Under the pieces are notes generated by a model. That model was not told where the DNA came from. It made no database searches and saw nothing but the letters and a program-made list of their open reading frames with translations. 24,405 bases of DNA, from positions 1-24,405 of the IMG/VR virus record IMGVR_UViG_3300010300_000101; one strand, written 5' to 3'. The DNA comes from a virus. This document shows, piece after piece, positions 14,919-24,042 of the stretch (position 1 is its first letter; each line of letters begins with the position of its first letter). The position numbers and the translations under genes were made by a program.

Positions 14919-16472
14919 ATGGCTGCCATTATAACTGATCAGATTAGAATATTAAATGCCAAAAACTTTGTTGCTGGGGTGAAAAACTCCAGCAATTCAT
15001 ATTATTCTTTTGTTGGTTTGACGAATCCAGCAGATTATCAGTCGGATTGGGATCAGAATCCGCCTGCACCTAAGGACAATTTTAATCAAGAGAATGACTA
15101 TTGGGATACAATGGTTGCTTTGAAGAAGATTAATGCTTCTGATGTAAAGCAAGTCGTTCCAAAAAGAGTTTGGTCTTCTGGTACAACATATGATATGTAC
15201 CGTCATGATTACAGTAGAACAAACACTGCTGCTGTATCTGGATCAACATCTCTTTATCTGGCAACTTATTTTGTATTGAATAGTGACTTTAGAGTTTATA
15301 TTTGTTTGCAGAATGGAACCAGCCCAGACAATCCAACAGGGCAACCATCTCTTGATGAACCAACCTTTACGGATTTGGAACCAAGAGCAGCTGGAACTAG
15401 TGGTGATGGATACATTTGGAAGTATCTTTACACTATTAGTCCAAGTGATGTTGCCAAATTTGAATCAACACAGTACATGCCCGTTCCTGCAGATTGGGGC
15501 ACATCCAGTACAAATGCCGCGGTTAGAGATAACGCTATAGATGGATCTATTAAAATCGTCACGATTACCAATAGAGGAGTTGGTCTTGGAACTGCAAACA
15601 GTGTTTATTCTGCTGTTCCCATTAAGGGTGATGGTTCTGGCGCAGAATGTACGATTGTAATTGATGGCAATCAACAAGTAAGTTCTGTTACTGTTTCAAA
15701 TCAAGGATCAGGATACACCTATGGTAATGTTGACTTGATTGCTGGAGGAGTTCCAACAGGAACTACTAGACCAACGTTTAATGTTATAATTCCACCACAA
15801 GGTGGACATGGTGCAGACATTTACAGAGAACTTGGTGCATATAATGTTCTTTTGTATTCTAGAATTGAAAACGACAATGAAAATCCAGACTTCATAACAG
15901 GTAATCAAATTTCCAGAATTGGTGTTGTTGAAAATCCACAACGTTATGGATCAACAACTATCTTAAGTTCGGACAAGGCATCCGCAACCAATGCATTGAG
16001 ATTGGTTGGTGTTGGATATAGCACTGCGACTTTTACGGCAGACTCTTATTTTACACAAACTGTTTCTACAGGAACTACTGCTGTTGGTAGAGTCGTTAGT
16101 TATGATCAAACTACCGGTGTTCTGAAGTATTGGCAAGATAGAAGTCTTGCAGGATTTAACACCGTTGGAACAGCACAAACAAATCCAACCTATGGATATG
16201 ATTTGACTGAATTTACATCAAGTCCAGGAACAGGTGGAAGTTTGACTATTGTTCCATCTACAGGTACTGATCTAACTATTGATACAAACTTCACAGGTAT
16301 ATCTACCGTAATAAATAATCGTACATACTATCTTGGTCAGAGTTTTACTAGTGGTATTGCCAATCCTGAGGTCAAGAAACACTCTGGTAATATTATTTAC
16401 GTTGATAATAGACCATCTATAACCAGATCGTCAAACCAAAAGGAAGACATAAAAGTTATTTTGCAGTTCTAA
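14919..16472 (+). CDS. 8: Baseplate wedge subunit gp8 (enlarged)
   Basis: 517 residues; T4 gp8 is 334 aa. In T4, gp8 is a dimeric wedge subunit that binds gp7 and gp10. Homology is visible in order along the chain: YWDTMVALKKINASDVKQVV followed by PKRVW (T4: MMGTVKVLPSMLDAVIPRRDW), FRVYICLQN, GDGYIWKYLYTISP at residues 162-175 (T4: GDGYVWEYLFEIPP), and the end HSGNIIYVDNRPSI from residue 488 with the terminal IKVILQF (T4: HSGEMIYMENRPPI ... INILFTF). The extra length lies mostly in the middle and includes a GSGY-type module at about residues 208-280 (ITNRGVGLG ... VTVSNQGSGYTYG) shared with both giant neighbours. The start is ATG 14919, 18 nt after a late-promoter box, with no strong Shine-Dalgarno. 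T4 segments are quoted from memory. Confidence 0.9.
   Translation: MAAIITDQIRILNAKNFVAGVKNSSNSYYSFVGLTNPADYQSDWDQNPPAPKDNFNQENDYWDTMVALKKINASDVKQVVPKRVWSSGTTYDMYRHDYSRTNTAAVSGSTSLYLATYFVLNSDFRVYICLQNGTSPDNPTGQPSLDEPTFTDLEPRAAGTSGDGYIWKYLYTISPSDVAKFESTQYMPVPADWGTSSTNAAVRDNAIDGSIKIVTITNRGVGLGTANSVYSAVPIKGDGSGAECTIVIDGNQQVSSVTVSNQGSGYTYGNVDLIAGGVPTGTTRPTFNVIIPPQGGHGADIYRELGAYNVLLYSRIENDNENPDFITGNQISRIGVVENPQRYGSTTILSSDKASATNALRLVGVGYSTATFTADSYFTQTVSTGTTAVGRVVSYDQTTGVLKYWQDRSLAGFNTVGTAQTNPTYGYDLTEFTSSPGTGGSLTIVPSTGTDLTIDTNFTGISTVINNRTYYLGQSFTSGIANPEVKKHSGNIIYVDNRPSITRSSNQKEDIKVILQF
15541..15765 (+). repeat. GSGY-type module B inserted in gp8
   Basis: Encodes DGSIKIVTITNRGVGLG ... IKGDGSGAECTIVIDG ... 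VSSVTVSNQGSGYTYGNVDL. The layout is the same as modules in the giant protein and at 22268-22485. T4 gp8, as I remember it, has no such segment. Confidence 0.55.
16310..16317 (+). promoter_or_regulatory. Possible internal late promoter (AATAAATA) inside gp8
   Basis: A third AATAAATA octamer, in CCGTAATAAATAATCG, lies within the gp8 coding sequence about 160 bases before the 2520-aa gene. It may drive that gene, but it also simply encodes Val-Ile-Asn-Asn in an AT-rich gene, so chance is quite possible. Confidence 0.25.
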
Positions 16473-16478
16473 AGAATT

Positions 16479-19400
16479 ATGCCTCAACAAACGAACCTCA
16501 ACGTATCGCCATATTTTGACGACTTTGATCCAACGAACGATTACCACAAAGTATTATTCAAGCCTGGATATCCTGTCCAGGCTAGAGAGTTAAATACTCT
16601 TCAGTCAATTCTGCAAAATCAAGTTGAACGATTTGGTCAACACTTCTTTAAAGAAGGTGCAAAAGTAATTCCTGGAAATATTGGATATAACCAAATATAT
16701 TATGCAATTCAACTTCAAAATAGTTATCAAGGTGTTCCAGTTGCTGCATATGTAGATCAATTAATTGGAACAAAGATTACAGGTCAAAGATCTGGGGTAA
16801 CTGCTTTCGTTGATAGTGTAATTTTGCCTGAAGACTCTGAGAGAGGCAATTTAACATTATATATCAATTATCTTTCTTCAAGCACTGCAAACAACTCCAC
16901 TCAACAATTTTTTGATGGAGAATTGTTAACATGCAATGAAACTATTTCTTCTGGGTTACTGGGAAATACTACGATTACCCCTGGAGCTCCAGTTGCATCG
17001 ACTTTAGAAAATAATGCTGCAGCAGTTGGATGCTCTTTCCAAATTGAAAATGGTGTATATTTTATTCGTGGAAATTTTGTCAATGTTAATAAAGAGGTTC
17101 TGATTCTTGATCAGTACACAAACACACCTAGTTACAGAGTAGGTTTGTTTATCAATGAAGAAATTGTAACAGCAGACTTAGATGAAACTCTGAATGATAA
17201 TTCTCAGGGATTTAACAATTATTCTGCACCTGGAGCAGATAGACTCAGAATAAGCACAAGTTTATTTAAAAAACCACTGGATGATTTCAGTGATGACAAT
17301 TTTATTCTTCTTGCTACAGTAATTAATGGTGTTCTTCAGACATCTAGTTTGAAGAGAGGAAATCTTGGTGGAGGAGCTGGATATAAAGATTGGACAGATA
17401 CTCTTGCCCGAAGAACTTTTGACGAATCAGGACACTACTATATTAAACCTTTTGATGTAACTATTGTTAATTCTTTAAACAACAACACCGGAAATGGTGG
17501 AATCTTTAATACTGGACAATTTACTCCAGGTGGAGAAATTGCTAGTGATACTTTAGCACTCTATAAAATTTCTCCAGGAAAAGCATATGTAAAAGGATAT
17601 GAAATCGAATCTTTAGGAGTTACTTATCTTGATGTAGATAAACCAAGAACGACCAGAACTTTAGACAATCAAAATATAATTTATAATACTGGACCAACTT
17701 TCAAAGTAAATACTGTTTACAGATCTCCAAGTATTGGAGTTGGTAACACTTATGCGGTAAGTTTAAGAAATCAAAGAGTTGGATCTGATCAAGAAACTGC
17801 ACCTGGAAAGGAAATAGGTCTTGCTAGAGTTTATGATTTCAGACTTGAGTCTGGATCATATAACGTCAGTAATGGAAATTTAAATCAATGGGACTTGGCA
17901 CTTTTTGATGTCCAAACTACCACTGAGATTGCCTTAAATCAAGCACATACTTTAAGCGTTCCAACTTTTGTTAAAGGTGAATCAAGTGGTGCTACAGGAT
18001 TTTTAAGATATGCTGTAAATGCAGGCACTGCAATGACAGTGTATGATACTAGTGGAACTTTTGTTCTAAATGAAAGACTTTCTTTTAATGGGATAGAAAA
18101 TGGAAGAATTGCTATTGCTGTAACAGAAAATAGCATATCTGATGTAAAATCAATTTATGGAACTTCTAATACTCTTGAACTTTCTGATGGCATTACCGGT
18201 GTCAACACTTTTAGTGCGAATGTAATTCAATCTCCTAAGTTTTTTGTTGGAGTTGCTACTATTACTCCAGTTTCTGGTGGAGTTAGCACGGTTCGTAGTT
18301 CTTCCAATGATAGATTCCCAGGAACTATTGTAAAGGAAAATGATATTATTCAATATACCGATACTACTTCTACTGGTTTAACAGAAGATCCAATTACAGC
18401 TAGAGTTGTTAGTGTTGGTGCAACTCATATCACAATTGAAGGGGTTAATACTGTTTCTGGAATTGCTAGTGGATTTTTGCCAGCATCTCAGATTGAAGTA
18501 TCGAATTTCAGAATTGTAACAACTGCCTTATCATCATCTTCTGACAATACTCTGTTTACACCTCTACCAAAAGCAAATATTTCTAGTGTAGATATTTCAG
18601 AATCTATTTTATCGGTCAGAAAAACATTTACCGTTAATATTTCATCAAATCAACTTTCTGCTGATGTGCAAGCAGCAGCCAATGAAACATTCTTGCCGTT
18701 TGATGATGAAAGATATCTTTTAACAAGATCTGATGGAAGTACAGAAGCACTTTCATCCGATAAATTTGAAATTGGTGCTGATGGAAAAACTCTTCAAATC
18801 AGAGGACTTGGAACAGACGATACTGGTGCTACTCTTATTGGTACACTCAGAAAAACTAATCCAAAAGCAAAAGTAAAAATTAAAAATAAAGTAAATTCAA
18901 TTATTGTAAATAAGTCTAAACTTGAGGGTTCTGGTATTGGATCAACTACTCTGAATAATGGATTAGTTTATGGTGCATATCCATATGGAACTAGAGTAGA
19001 AGATGAAGTTATTTCTTTGAATTATCCAGATGTTATAGAAATTCATGGAGTTTATGAGTCAGCAAACACTAGTACTGCTTCTGCACCTAGAACATCTCTT
19101 TTAAATATTAACAGCACTTCCACAACAACTTCTGAATTTTTAATTGGTGAAAGAATTACTGGACAAACCAGCGGTGCTGTGGCAATACTTGCAGAAATTA
19201 TTGACGATGCAAACATCTCATTTATTTACAAAAATGAGGCTGTGTTTGTTGAAGGAGAAACTGTAACATTCCAAGATTCTAATCTTTCTGCTAGGATTTC
19301 CACGTTAAGCACACCAAGTTTTAATATTTCACCCAATTATACGTTTAGAACTGGTCAAGAAGGAACATTCTATAACTACGGTTCTATTAAAAGGAAGAAT

Positions 19401-22400
19401 AAAGCAACAAAACCAACAAATCAAATTAAAATTTACTTCTCTAGTGCATATTATGATTCTACTGATGATGGTGATGTAACCACTGTCAATTCATATGAAC
19501 AATTTGATTACACAAATGATATTAAATCTATAGACATTTATAGAACCTCAGATATCATTGACATTAGACCAAGAGTTTCTAATTATACAGTAACAACCGG
19601 AGTAAGATCTCCACTTGAATTTTTAGGAAGAACATTTAACTCTTCTGGTCAATCGGCACTTAATGTTCTTGCATCAGATGAGGCAATTGCCGCAGATGTC
19701 TCATACTATCAAGGAAGAATTGATAGAGTCTTTCTTTCAAAAGATGGTAAGTTTCAGATTGTTTACGGTGCGCCATCCGACAATCCAATTAAACCAAATC
19801 CAATTGATGATGCTATTGAAATTTGCACTATAAACCTTCCACCATTCTTATTTACACCTGAAGAAGCAAAAATTTCTTTCAGTGAATATAAGAGATATCG
19901 TATGCAAGATATCAAAAAACTTGAAGATAGAATTAGAAATCTTGAATACTATACGACGTTATCTTTATTAGAAAAAGAAACTGCAAATCTTTTTATTGCA
20001 GATAATGATGGTTTGAACAGATTCAAAGCAGGATTCTTTGTTGATAATTTTTCAGGATTCCAAACTCAAGATGAATCTTTTGGAATTCAAAACTCAATTG
20101 ACAGAGGTCATGGTGAATTAAGACCAAGACACTATACAACTTCCGTTGATTTGGTTCACGGACCAGTAGTTGATACTGATCAAACAAATGATATTAATTT
20201 TGCAACTGTTGAAGGAAATAATATTAGAAAACAATCAAATGATATCATTTCCCTAGATTATGCTGAAGTTGAATACTTGTCTCAAACATTTGCTACAAGA
20301 ACTGAAAGTGTAACTCCATTTTTGATTAGTTTCTGGAATGGAACTCTTGAGTTAACTCCAGCCTCTGATAATTGGGTCGATCAATCAAGACTTGAAGCAA
20401 AAATTATTGAGACTGAAGGTAACTATGCCGAAACTTTCAATAACTTAGTTGAAAATGGTACTATTGATGAGCAGACTGGATTTGGTCCTATTCTCTGGGA
20501 TTCTTGGGAAACTAACTGGGGCACAATTAGTGCCACAGAAACAACGCAAAGAAGAGTTGAAAATAATGGACCAGATACAATTCATCGTCAAGGTCCAGGT
20601 GGAAGAGGTAGGCAGAGTGTAGAAAGAAGAACTGTAACAGATCGTGTTTTTGAAGATACTTTTAGAACAAGAGTTCAAGAAGGTGTTCAGAACAGAACTG
20701 GTGTCAGAACTATTGTAACTGAAGACTTTGAAATGAATTCTGTTGGTGACAGAGTTGTAAGTAGAGAATTGATTGCAAATATGCGATCAAGAAACATTGA
20801 GTTCGTATCCAAGAGAGTCAAACCACTTACAAGACTTTATGCATTCTTTGATGGTGTTGATGTCACCAAGTATTGTGTTCCAAAACTCTTAGAAATTTCA
20901 ATGACTTCTGGAACTTTCCAGGTTGGAGAAACTGTTGAGGGTGTAATTTTAAGAACAGGTCTCTCTGAAGAATTGGCAGATACATCTCCAAGGATTACAT
21001 TTAGAGTTGCACAATCTAATCATAGAGAAGGTCCATATGATGCACCTACAAAAACCTTCCCACAAAATCCATATACTGTTAGACCTTTAGCACAGTCATA
21101 TTCCTCAACTTCAACTATTTTGAATGTCGATACTGCTTCACTTGCTGCACAAGCAAGAGGAGACTTCCATGGTTTTGTTGGAACTGGAATGGTCTTAAGA
21201 GGGAGCACAAGTGGAGCACAAGCAACTATTACCAATGTAAGACTCGTATCAGACCTGTCTGCTACATTGATTGGAAGTTACTATATTCCAAATCCAAACA
21301 ATATCAACTTCCCTAAATTTGAGACGGGAACAAAGGTATTTACTCTCGTTAACGACCCCGACAATAATCAAGATCTTGCAACAACAATCGCTGAAGAAGG
21401 ATTTACTTCTGCAGGAACTTTGGAAACAGTTCAAGAAAATATTATTTCTGTTAGAAATGCTAGAATTGAACTGAAAAATGAATTTGAAAGTAGAAATGTA
21501 AGTAGAGATCTTGGAACCGAAACTGTTGGAACCAGATTGGTTGGTAGTCAAACTAGAACCCAAACAATTATTACTTGGTATGATCCACTGGCACAATCCT
21601 TCTTGGTTAAAGATGAAACTGGTGTCTTTATGACAAGTTGTGATGTGTTCTTCAGATCCAAAGATGACATGGATATTCCTGTTGTCTTCCAACTTAGAAC
21701 TATGGATGGCGGATTCCCAACACCAAGAATTCTGCCATTCTCTGAAGTTGTTTTGGATCCAGATGATATTCAAACTTCTTCGGATGGATCTATTGCTACA
21801 AATATTCAGTTCAAAGCACCAGTTTACCTTGAGGGTGGAAAGGAGTATGCTATTTGTTTAGCATCTAACTCAACCAAATACAGTGTTTACATTTCCAGAG
21901 TTGGTGAAAATGATCTTTTATCAGATACCTTTATTTCAAACCAACCAAATATTCAACAAGTTGGATCTCTGTTTAAATCTCAAAATGCTTCAACATGGGA
22001 ACCAAGTCAGTGGGAAGATCTTAAATTCACTCTTTACAGAGCAGACTTTATTGAAAATGGAAGTATAGAATTCTATAGTCCAGAATTGACTGATGGTAAT
22101 AAACAGATCCCAACGTTGCTCCCCAACCCAATCAATCTCAATTCTAGACAAATTAGAGTTGGTCTTGGAACCACTGTTGCTGATGTTTATGAAATTGGAA
22201 ACACATTCTTCCAGCAAGGGACTAATGCAACTGGTGATCTGGTCGGGACCGCTGGAACTGCAACAGGAACTCTGACTGTTAGCAATGCTGGAATTGGATA
22301 TACACCAATAGATGGAAATCAAGCATTTAGTGGTGTAAATCTTGTAACTATCACTGGTAATGGTAGAGGTGCAACGGCAGATGTAACAGTTAATAGTGGT

Positions 22401-24041
22401 GTAATTGGTGTTGCAACAATTACAAACGGAGGTTCTGGATATCAAGTTGGAGATGTTCTTGGAATCACTACCATCGGTATTGCAAGTGTTGGCAGAAATG
22501 CGAGACTAACTGTTGCTGGAATTGGACAAACAAGCGAACTTATTCTTAATAATGTACAAGGTGAATTCGTTGTTGGTGCAGCAAATACGTTGTTCTTCTT
22601 CAATAGTTCTGGAATTAGCACAGAATTAAATTCTTCTGGTGCCGCAGGACTTGGAACTGGTGGAGATGTTCAAATATCAACTATCAATATTGACAGTGAT
22701 GGACTCCATCTTAATGTCAACCATCAAAACCATGGAATGTATTTCACCGATAACCTTGTTAAGTTATCGGGAATTGCTCCTGATGTCAAACCAACAACAC
22801 TTACTGCTGGATATCCTGCAGATTCTACAGACGGAATCACAGTTGCTCTTGCATCCAACTTTACTACTTTTGAAAAAGTTGGAGTTGGAACAACCAATAC
22901 AGGTTATCTCCTGATTGGTGATGAGATCATCGAATATACAAATGTCTCTGGAAACACGATTGGTGGTGATATTGTTAGAGGACCAAATCCAAAGACATAT
23001 CCAGCTGGAACACCTGTCTACAAGTATGAACTTGGTGGTGTTAATTTAAATAGAATTAACACAACTCATGATCTTTCAAATGTTACCGAATCTGATCAAT
23101 TTACATTTGATTCTTATAAGATTAAATTGGACATGACTTCAGCAACTGGCACGGACAGAAGCACTGATGTTGGTTGGCCAAAACTTTATGTTGATAGCAC
23201 CAAGTCCGCTGGTGGATATCATGTAAAAGCAACTCAAAATATACCATTTGAACTCATTACTCCAAATGTTCAAAATATTACGGTTCCAGGAACCGTAATA
23301 ACAGGTGAACTTAGAACCACGACTTCTAAGAGTTTCAGTGGAAGTGAGTTTGCATATATTGATTCTGGATTTGAAGACATTACTATCAACCAGAAAAATT
23401 ATTTTGAAACTCCAAGAATGATTGCATCTAAGATCAATGAGGATGCACGATTAACAAATATTCCTGGATCCAAATCTATGAATATGAGACTCTTCCTCAA
23501 CACAACTGATACTAGAATTAGTCCAGTTATTGATGGTCAAAGAGTCAGTGCTGTTTTGACAAGCAACAGGGTAAATGATGTAATTGCAAATTATGCAACT
23601 GATCCCAGAGTTGATTCTCCATTAGAAGATCCTACAGCATGTCAATATGTTTCTAAGGAGATATTGCTTGAAAATCCAGCATCTTCTATCAAGATTATTG
23701 TTTCTGCACACCTGAATGAAGAGGCTGATCTAAGAGCATTCTATGCAATCAACAATAGAAATGGCGTGGATCCAGTCTTTACACCATTCCCTGGATATTT
23801 GAACTTGAACACTAGGGGTGAAGTAATTGCTGCAGAAAATAATAATGGACTTCCAGATAGTTATGTTGTGAAATCAAACTCTTATGTCTTTAATCCATAT
23901 CAAACTGATTATAAAGAGTATACCTTTACTATTGATCAACTTCCTTCCTTTAGAAATTATAGAATCAAATTGAACTTGACATCTAGATCACAATGTTATG
24001 TTCCTAAGATTAGAGAACTGAGAGTAATCGCTTTAGCATAA
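16479..24041 (+). CDS. Giant DUF4815-type virion structural protein, 2520 aa
   Basis: The N-terminus (SPYFDDFDP, then PGYPVQARELNTLQSILQ at 29-46 and QVERFGQHFFKEGAKVIPG) is the signature I associate with DUF4815 phage structural proteins. Other recognisable segments follow: a coiled-coil-like MQDIKKLEDRIRNLEYY at 1142, FWNGTLELTPASDNWVDQ near 1285-1302, an Arg/Gly-rich stretch at about 1355-1385, MRSRNIEFVSKRVKPLTRLY at 1435 followed by FFDGVDVTKYC, DPLAQSFLVKDETG at 1702, VYISRVGENDLL at about 1803, and WEPSQWEDLKFTLYRADF near 1841. Late-added modules (GSGY ~1930-2003, IGDEIIEY ~2135-2178) interrupt the C-terminal part. It follows gp8 by 6 nt, where T4 has gp9-gp10-gp11. I infer a peripheral baseplate protein that carries or forms fibres. 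No enzyme motif, transmembrane segment or signal peptide is seen. Confidence 0.85.
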   Translation: MPQQTNLNVSPYFDDFDPTNDYHKVLFKPGYPVQARELNTLQSILQNQVERFGQHFFKEGAKVIPGNIGYNQIYYAIQLQNSYQGVPVAAYVDQLIGTKITGQRSGVTAFVDSVILPEDSERGNLTLYINYLSSSTANNSTQQFFDGELLTCNETISSGLLGNTTITPGAPVASTLENNAAAVGCSFQIENGVYFIRGNFVNVNKEVLILDQYTNTPSYRVGLFINEEIVTADLDETLNDNSQGFNNYSAPGADRLRISTSLFKKPLDDFSDDNFILLATVINGVLQTSSLKRGNLGGGAGYKDWTDTLARRTFDESGHYYIKPFDVTIVNSLNNNTGNGGIFNTGQFTPGGEIASDTLALYKISPGKAYVKGYEIESLGVTYLDVDKPRTTRTLDNQNIIYNTGPTFKVNTVYRSPSIGVGNTYAVSLRNQRVGSDQETAPGKEIGLARVYDFRLESGSYNVSNGNLNQWDLALFDVQTTTEIALNQAHTLSVPTFVKGESSGATGFLRYAVNAGTAMTVYDTSGTFVLNERLSFNGIENGRIAIAVTENSISDVKSIYGTSNTLELSDGITGVNTFSANVIQSPKFFVGVATITPVSGGVSTVRSSSNDRFPGTIVKENDIIQYTDTTSTGLTEDPITARVVSVGATHITIEGVNTVSGIASGFLPASQIEVSNFRIVTTALSSSSDNTLFTPLPKANISSVDISESILSVRKTFTVNISSNQLSADVQAAANETFLPFDDERYLLTRSDGSTEALSSDKFEIGADGKTLQIRGLGTDDTGATLIGTLRKTNPKAKVKIKNKVNSIIVNKSKLEGSGIGSTTLNNGLVYGAYPYGTRVEDEVISLNYPDVIEIHGVYESANTSTASAPRTSLLNINSTSTTTSEFLIGERITGQTSGAVAILAEIIDDANISFIYKNEAVFVEGETVTFQDSNLSARISTLSTPSFNISPNYTFRTGQEGTFYNYGSIKRKNKATKPTNQIKIYFSSAYYDSTDDGDVTTVNSYEQFDYTNDIKSIDIYRTSDIIDIRPRVSNYTVTTGVRSPLEFLGRTFNSSGQSALNVLASDEAIAADVSYYQGRIDRVFLSKDGKFQIVYGAPSDNPIKPNPIDDAIEICTINLPPFLFTPEEAKISFSEYKRYRMQDIKKLEDRIRNLEYYTTLSLLEKETANLFIADNDGLNRFKAGFFVDNFSGFQTQDESFGIQNSIDRGHGELRPRHYTTSVDLVHGPVVDTDQTNDINFATVEGNNIRKQSNDIISLDYAEVEYLSQTFATRTESVTPFLISFWNGTLELTPASDNWVDQSRLEAKIIETEGNYAETFNNLVENGTIDEQTGFGPILWDSWETNWGTISATETTQRRVENNGPDTIHRQGPGGRGRQSVERRTVTDRVFEDTFRTRVQEGVQNRTGVRTIVTEDFEMNSVGDRVVSRELIANMRSRNIEFVSKRVKPLTRLYAFFDGVDVTKYCVPKLLEISMTSGTFQVGETVEGVILRTGLSEELADTSPRITFRVAQSNHREGPYDAPTKTFPQNPYTVRPLAQSYSSTSTILNVDTASLAAQARGDFHGFVGTGMVLRGSTSGAQATITNVRLVSDLSATLIGSYYIPNPNNINFPKFETGTKVFTLVNDPDNNQDLATTIAEEGFTSAGTLETVQENIISVRNARIELKNEFESRNVSRDLGTETVGTRLVGSQTRTQTIITWYDPLAQSFLVKDETGVFMTSCDVFFRSKDDMDIPVVFQLRTMDGGFPTPRILPFSEVVLDPDDIQTSSDGSIATNIQFKAPVYLEGGKEYAICLASNSTKYSVYISRVGENDLLSDTFISNQPNIQQVGSLFKSQNASTWEPSQWEDLKFTLYRADFIENGSIEFYSPELTDGNKQIPTLLPNPINLNSRQIRVGLGTTVADVYEIGNTFFQQGTNATGDLVGTAGTATGTLTVSNAGIGYTPIDGNQAFSGVNLVTITGNGRGATADVTVNSGVIGVATITNGGSGYQVGDVLGITTIGIASVGRNARLTVAGIGQTSELILNNVQGEFVVGAANTLFFFNSSGISTELNSSGAAGLGTGGDVQISTINIDSDGLHLNVNHQNHGMYFTDNLVKLSGIAPDVKPTTLTAGYPADSTDGITVALASNFTTFEKVGVGTTNTGYLLIGDEIIEYTNVSGNTIGGDIVRGPNPKTYPAGTPVYKYELGGVNLNRINTTHDLSNVTESDQFTFDSYKIKLDMTSATGTDRSTDVGWPKLYVDSTKSAGGYHVKATQNIPFELITPNVQNITVPGTVITGELRTTTSKSFSGSEFAYIDSGFEDITINQKNYFETPRMIASKINEDARLTNIPGSKSMNMRLFLNTTDTRISPVIDGQRVSAVLTSNRVNDVIANYATDPRVDSPLEDPTACQYVSKEILLENPASSIKIIVSAHLNEEADLRAFYAINNRNGVDPVFTPFPGYLNLNTRGEVIAAENNNGLPDSYVVKSNSYVFNPYQTDYKEYTFTIDQLPSFRNYRIKLNLTSRSQCYVPKIRELRVIALA
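17965..18125 (+). repeat. Protein module E in the 2520-aa protein (FVKGESSGATG)
   Basis: Encodes FVKGESSGATGFLRYAVN ... GTFVLNERLSFNGIENGRIA. A [VL]-x-x-[GN]-E-x-[SL] pair is arranged as in the module at 9856-10020 and in the following copy at 19134-19300. Confidence 0.4.
19134..19300 (+). repeat. Protein module E in the 2520-aa protein (LIGERITGQTSGAVA)
   Basis: Encodes EFLIGERITGQTSGAVAILA ... VFVEGETVTFQDSNLSARIS. Its ITGQTSG matches the VTGQSSD of the 4040-aa protein at 9961-10020. Confidence 0.45.
22268..22485 (+). repeat. GSGY-type module B in the 2520-aa protein
   Basis: Encodes GTLTVSNAGIGYTPIDG ... TITGNGRGATADVTVNSG ... VATITNGGSGYQVGDVLGIT. It lies in the C-terminal third, after the LKFTLYRADF segment. 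The layout matches modules in gp8 and the 4040-aa protein. Confidence 0.55.
22881..23010 (+). repeat. Module C in the 2520-aa protein (LLIGDEIIEYTN)
   Basis: Encodes GVGTTNTGYLLIGDEIIEY ... GGDIVRGPNPKTYPAGT. It corresponds to the copies in the 4040-aa protein at 3046, 7516 and 12169. Confidence 0.5.
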
Positions 24042-24042
24042 T

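Noticed and set aside
21249-21773. 174-aa open frame on the minus strand within the 2520-aa gene
   Set aside because: It lies wholly inside a well-supported gene, has a skewed Asn/Ser/Ile/Cys composition typical of antisense reading of AT-rich coding DNA, and shows no family motif.
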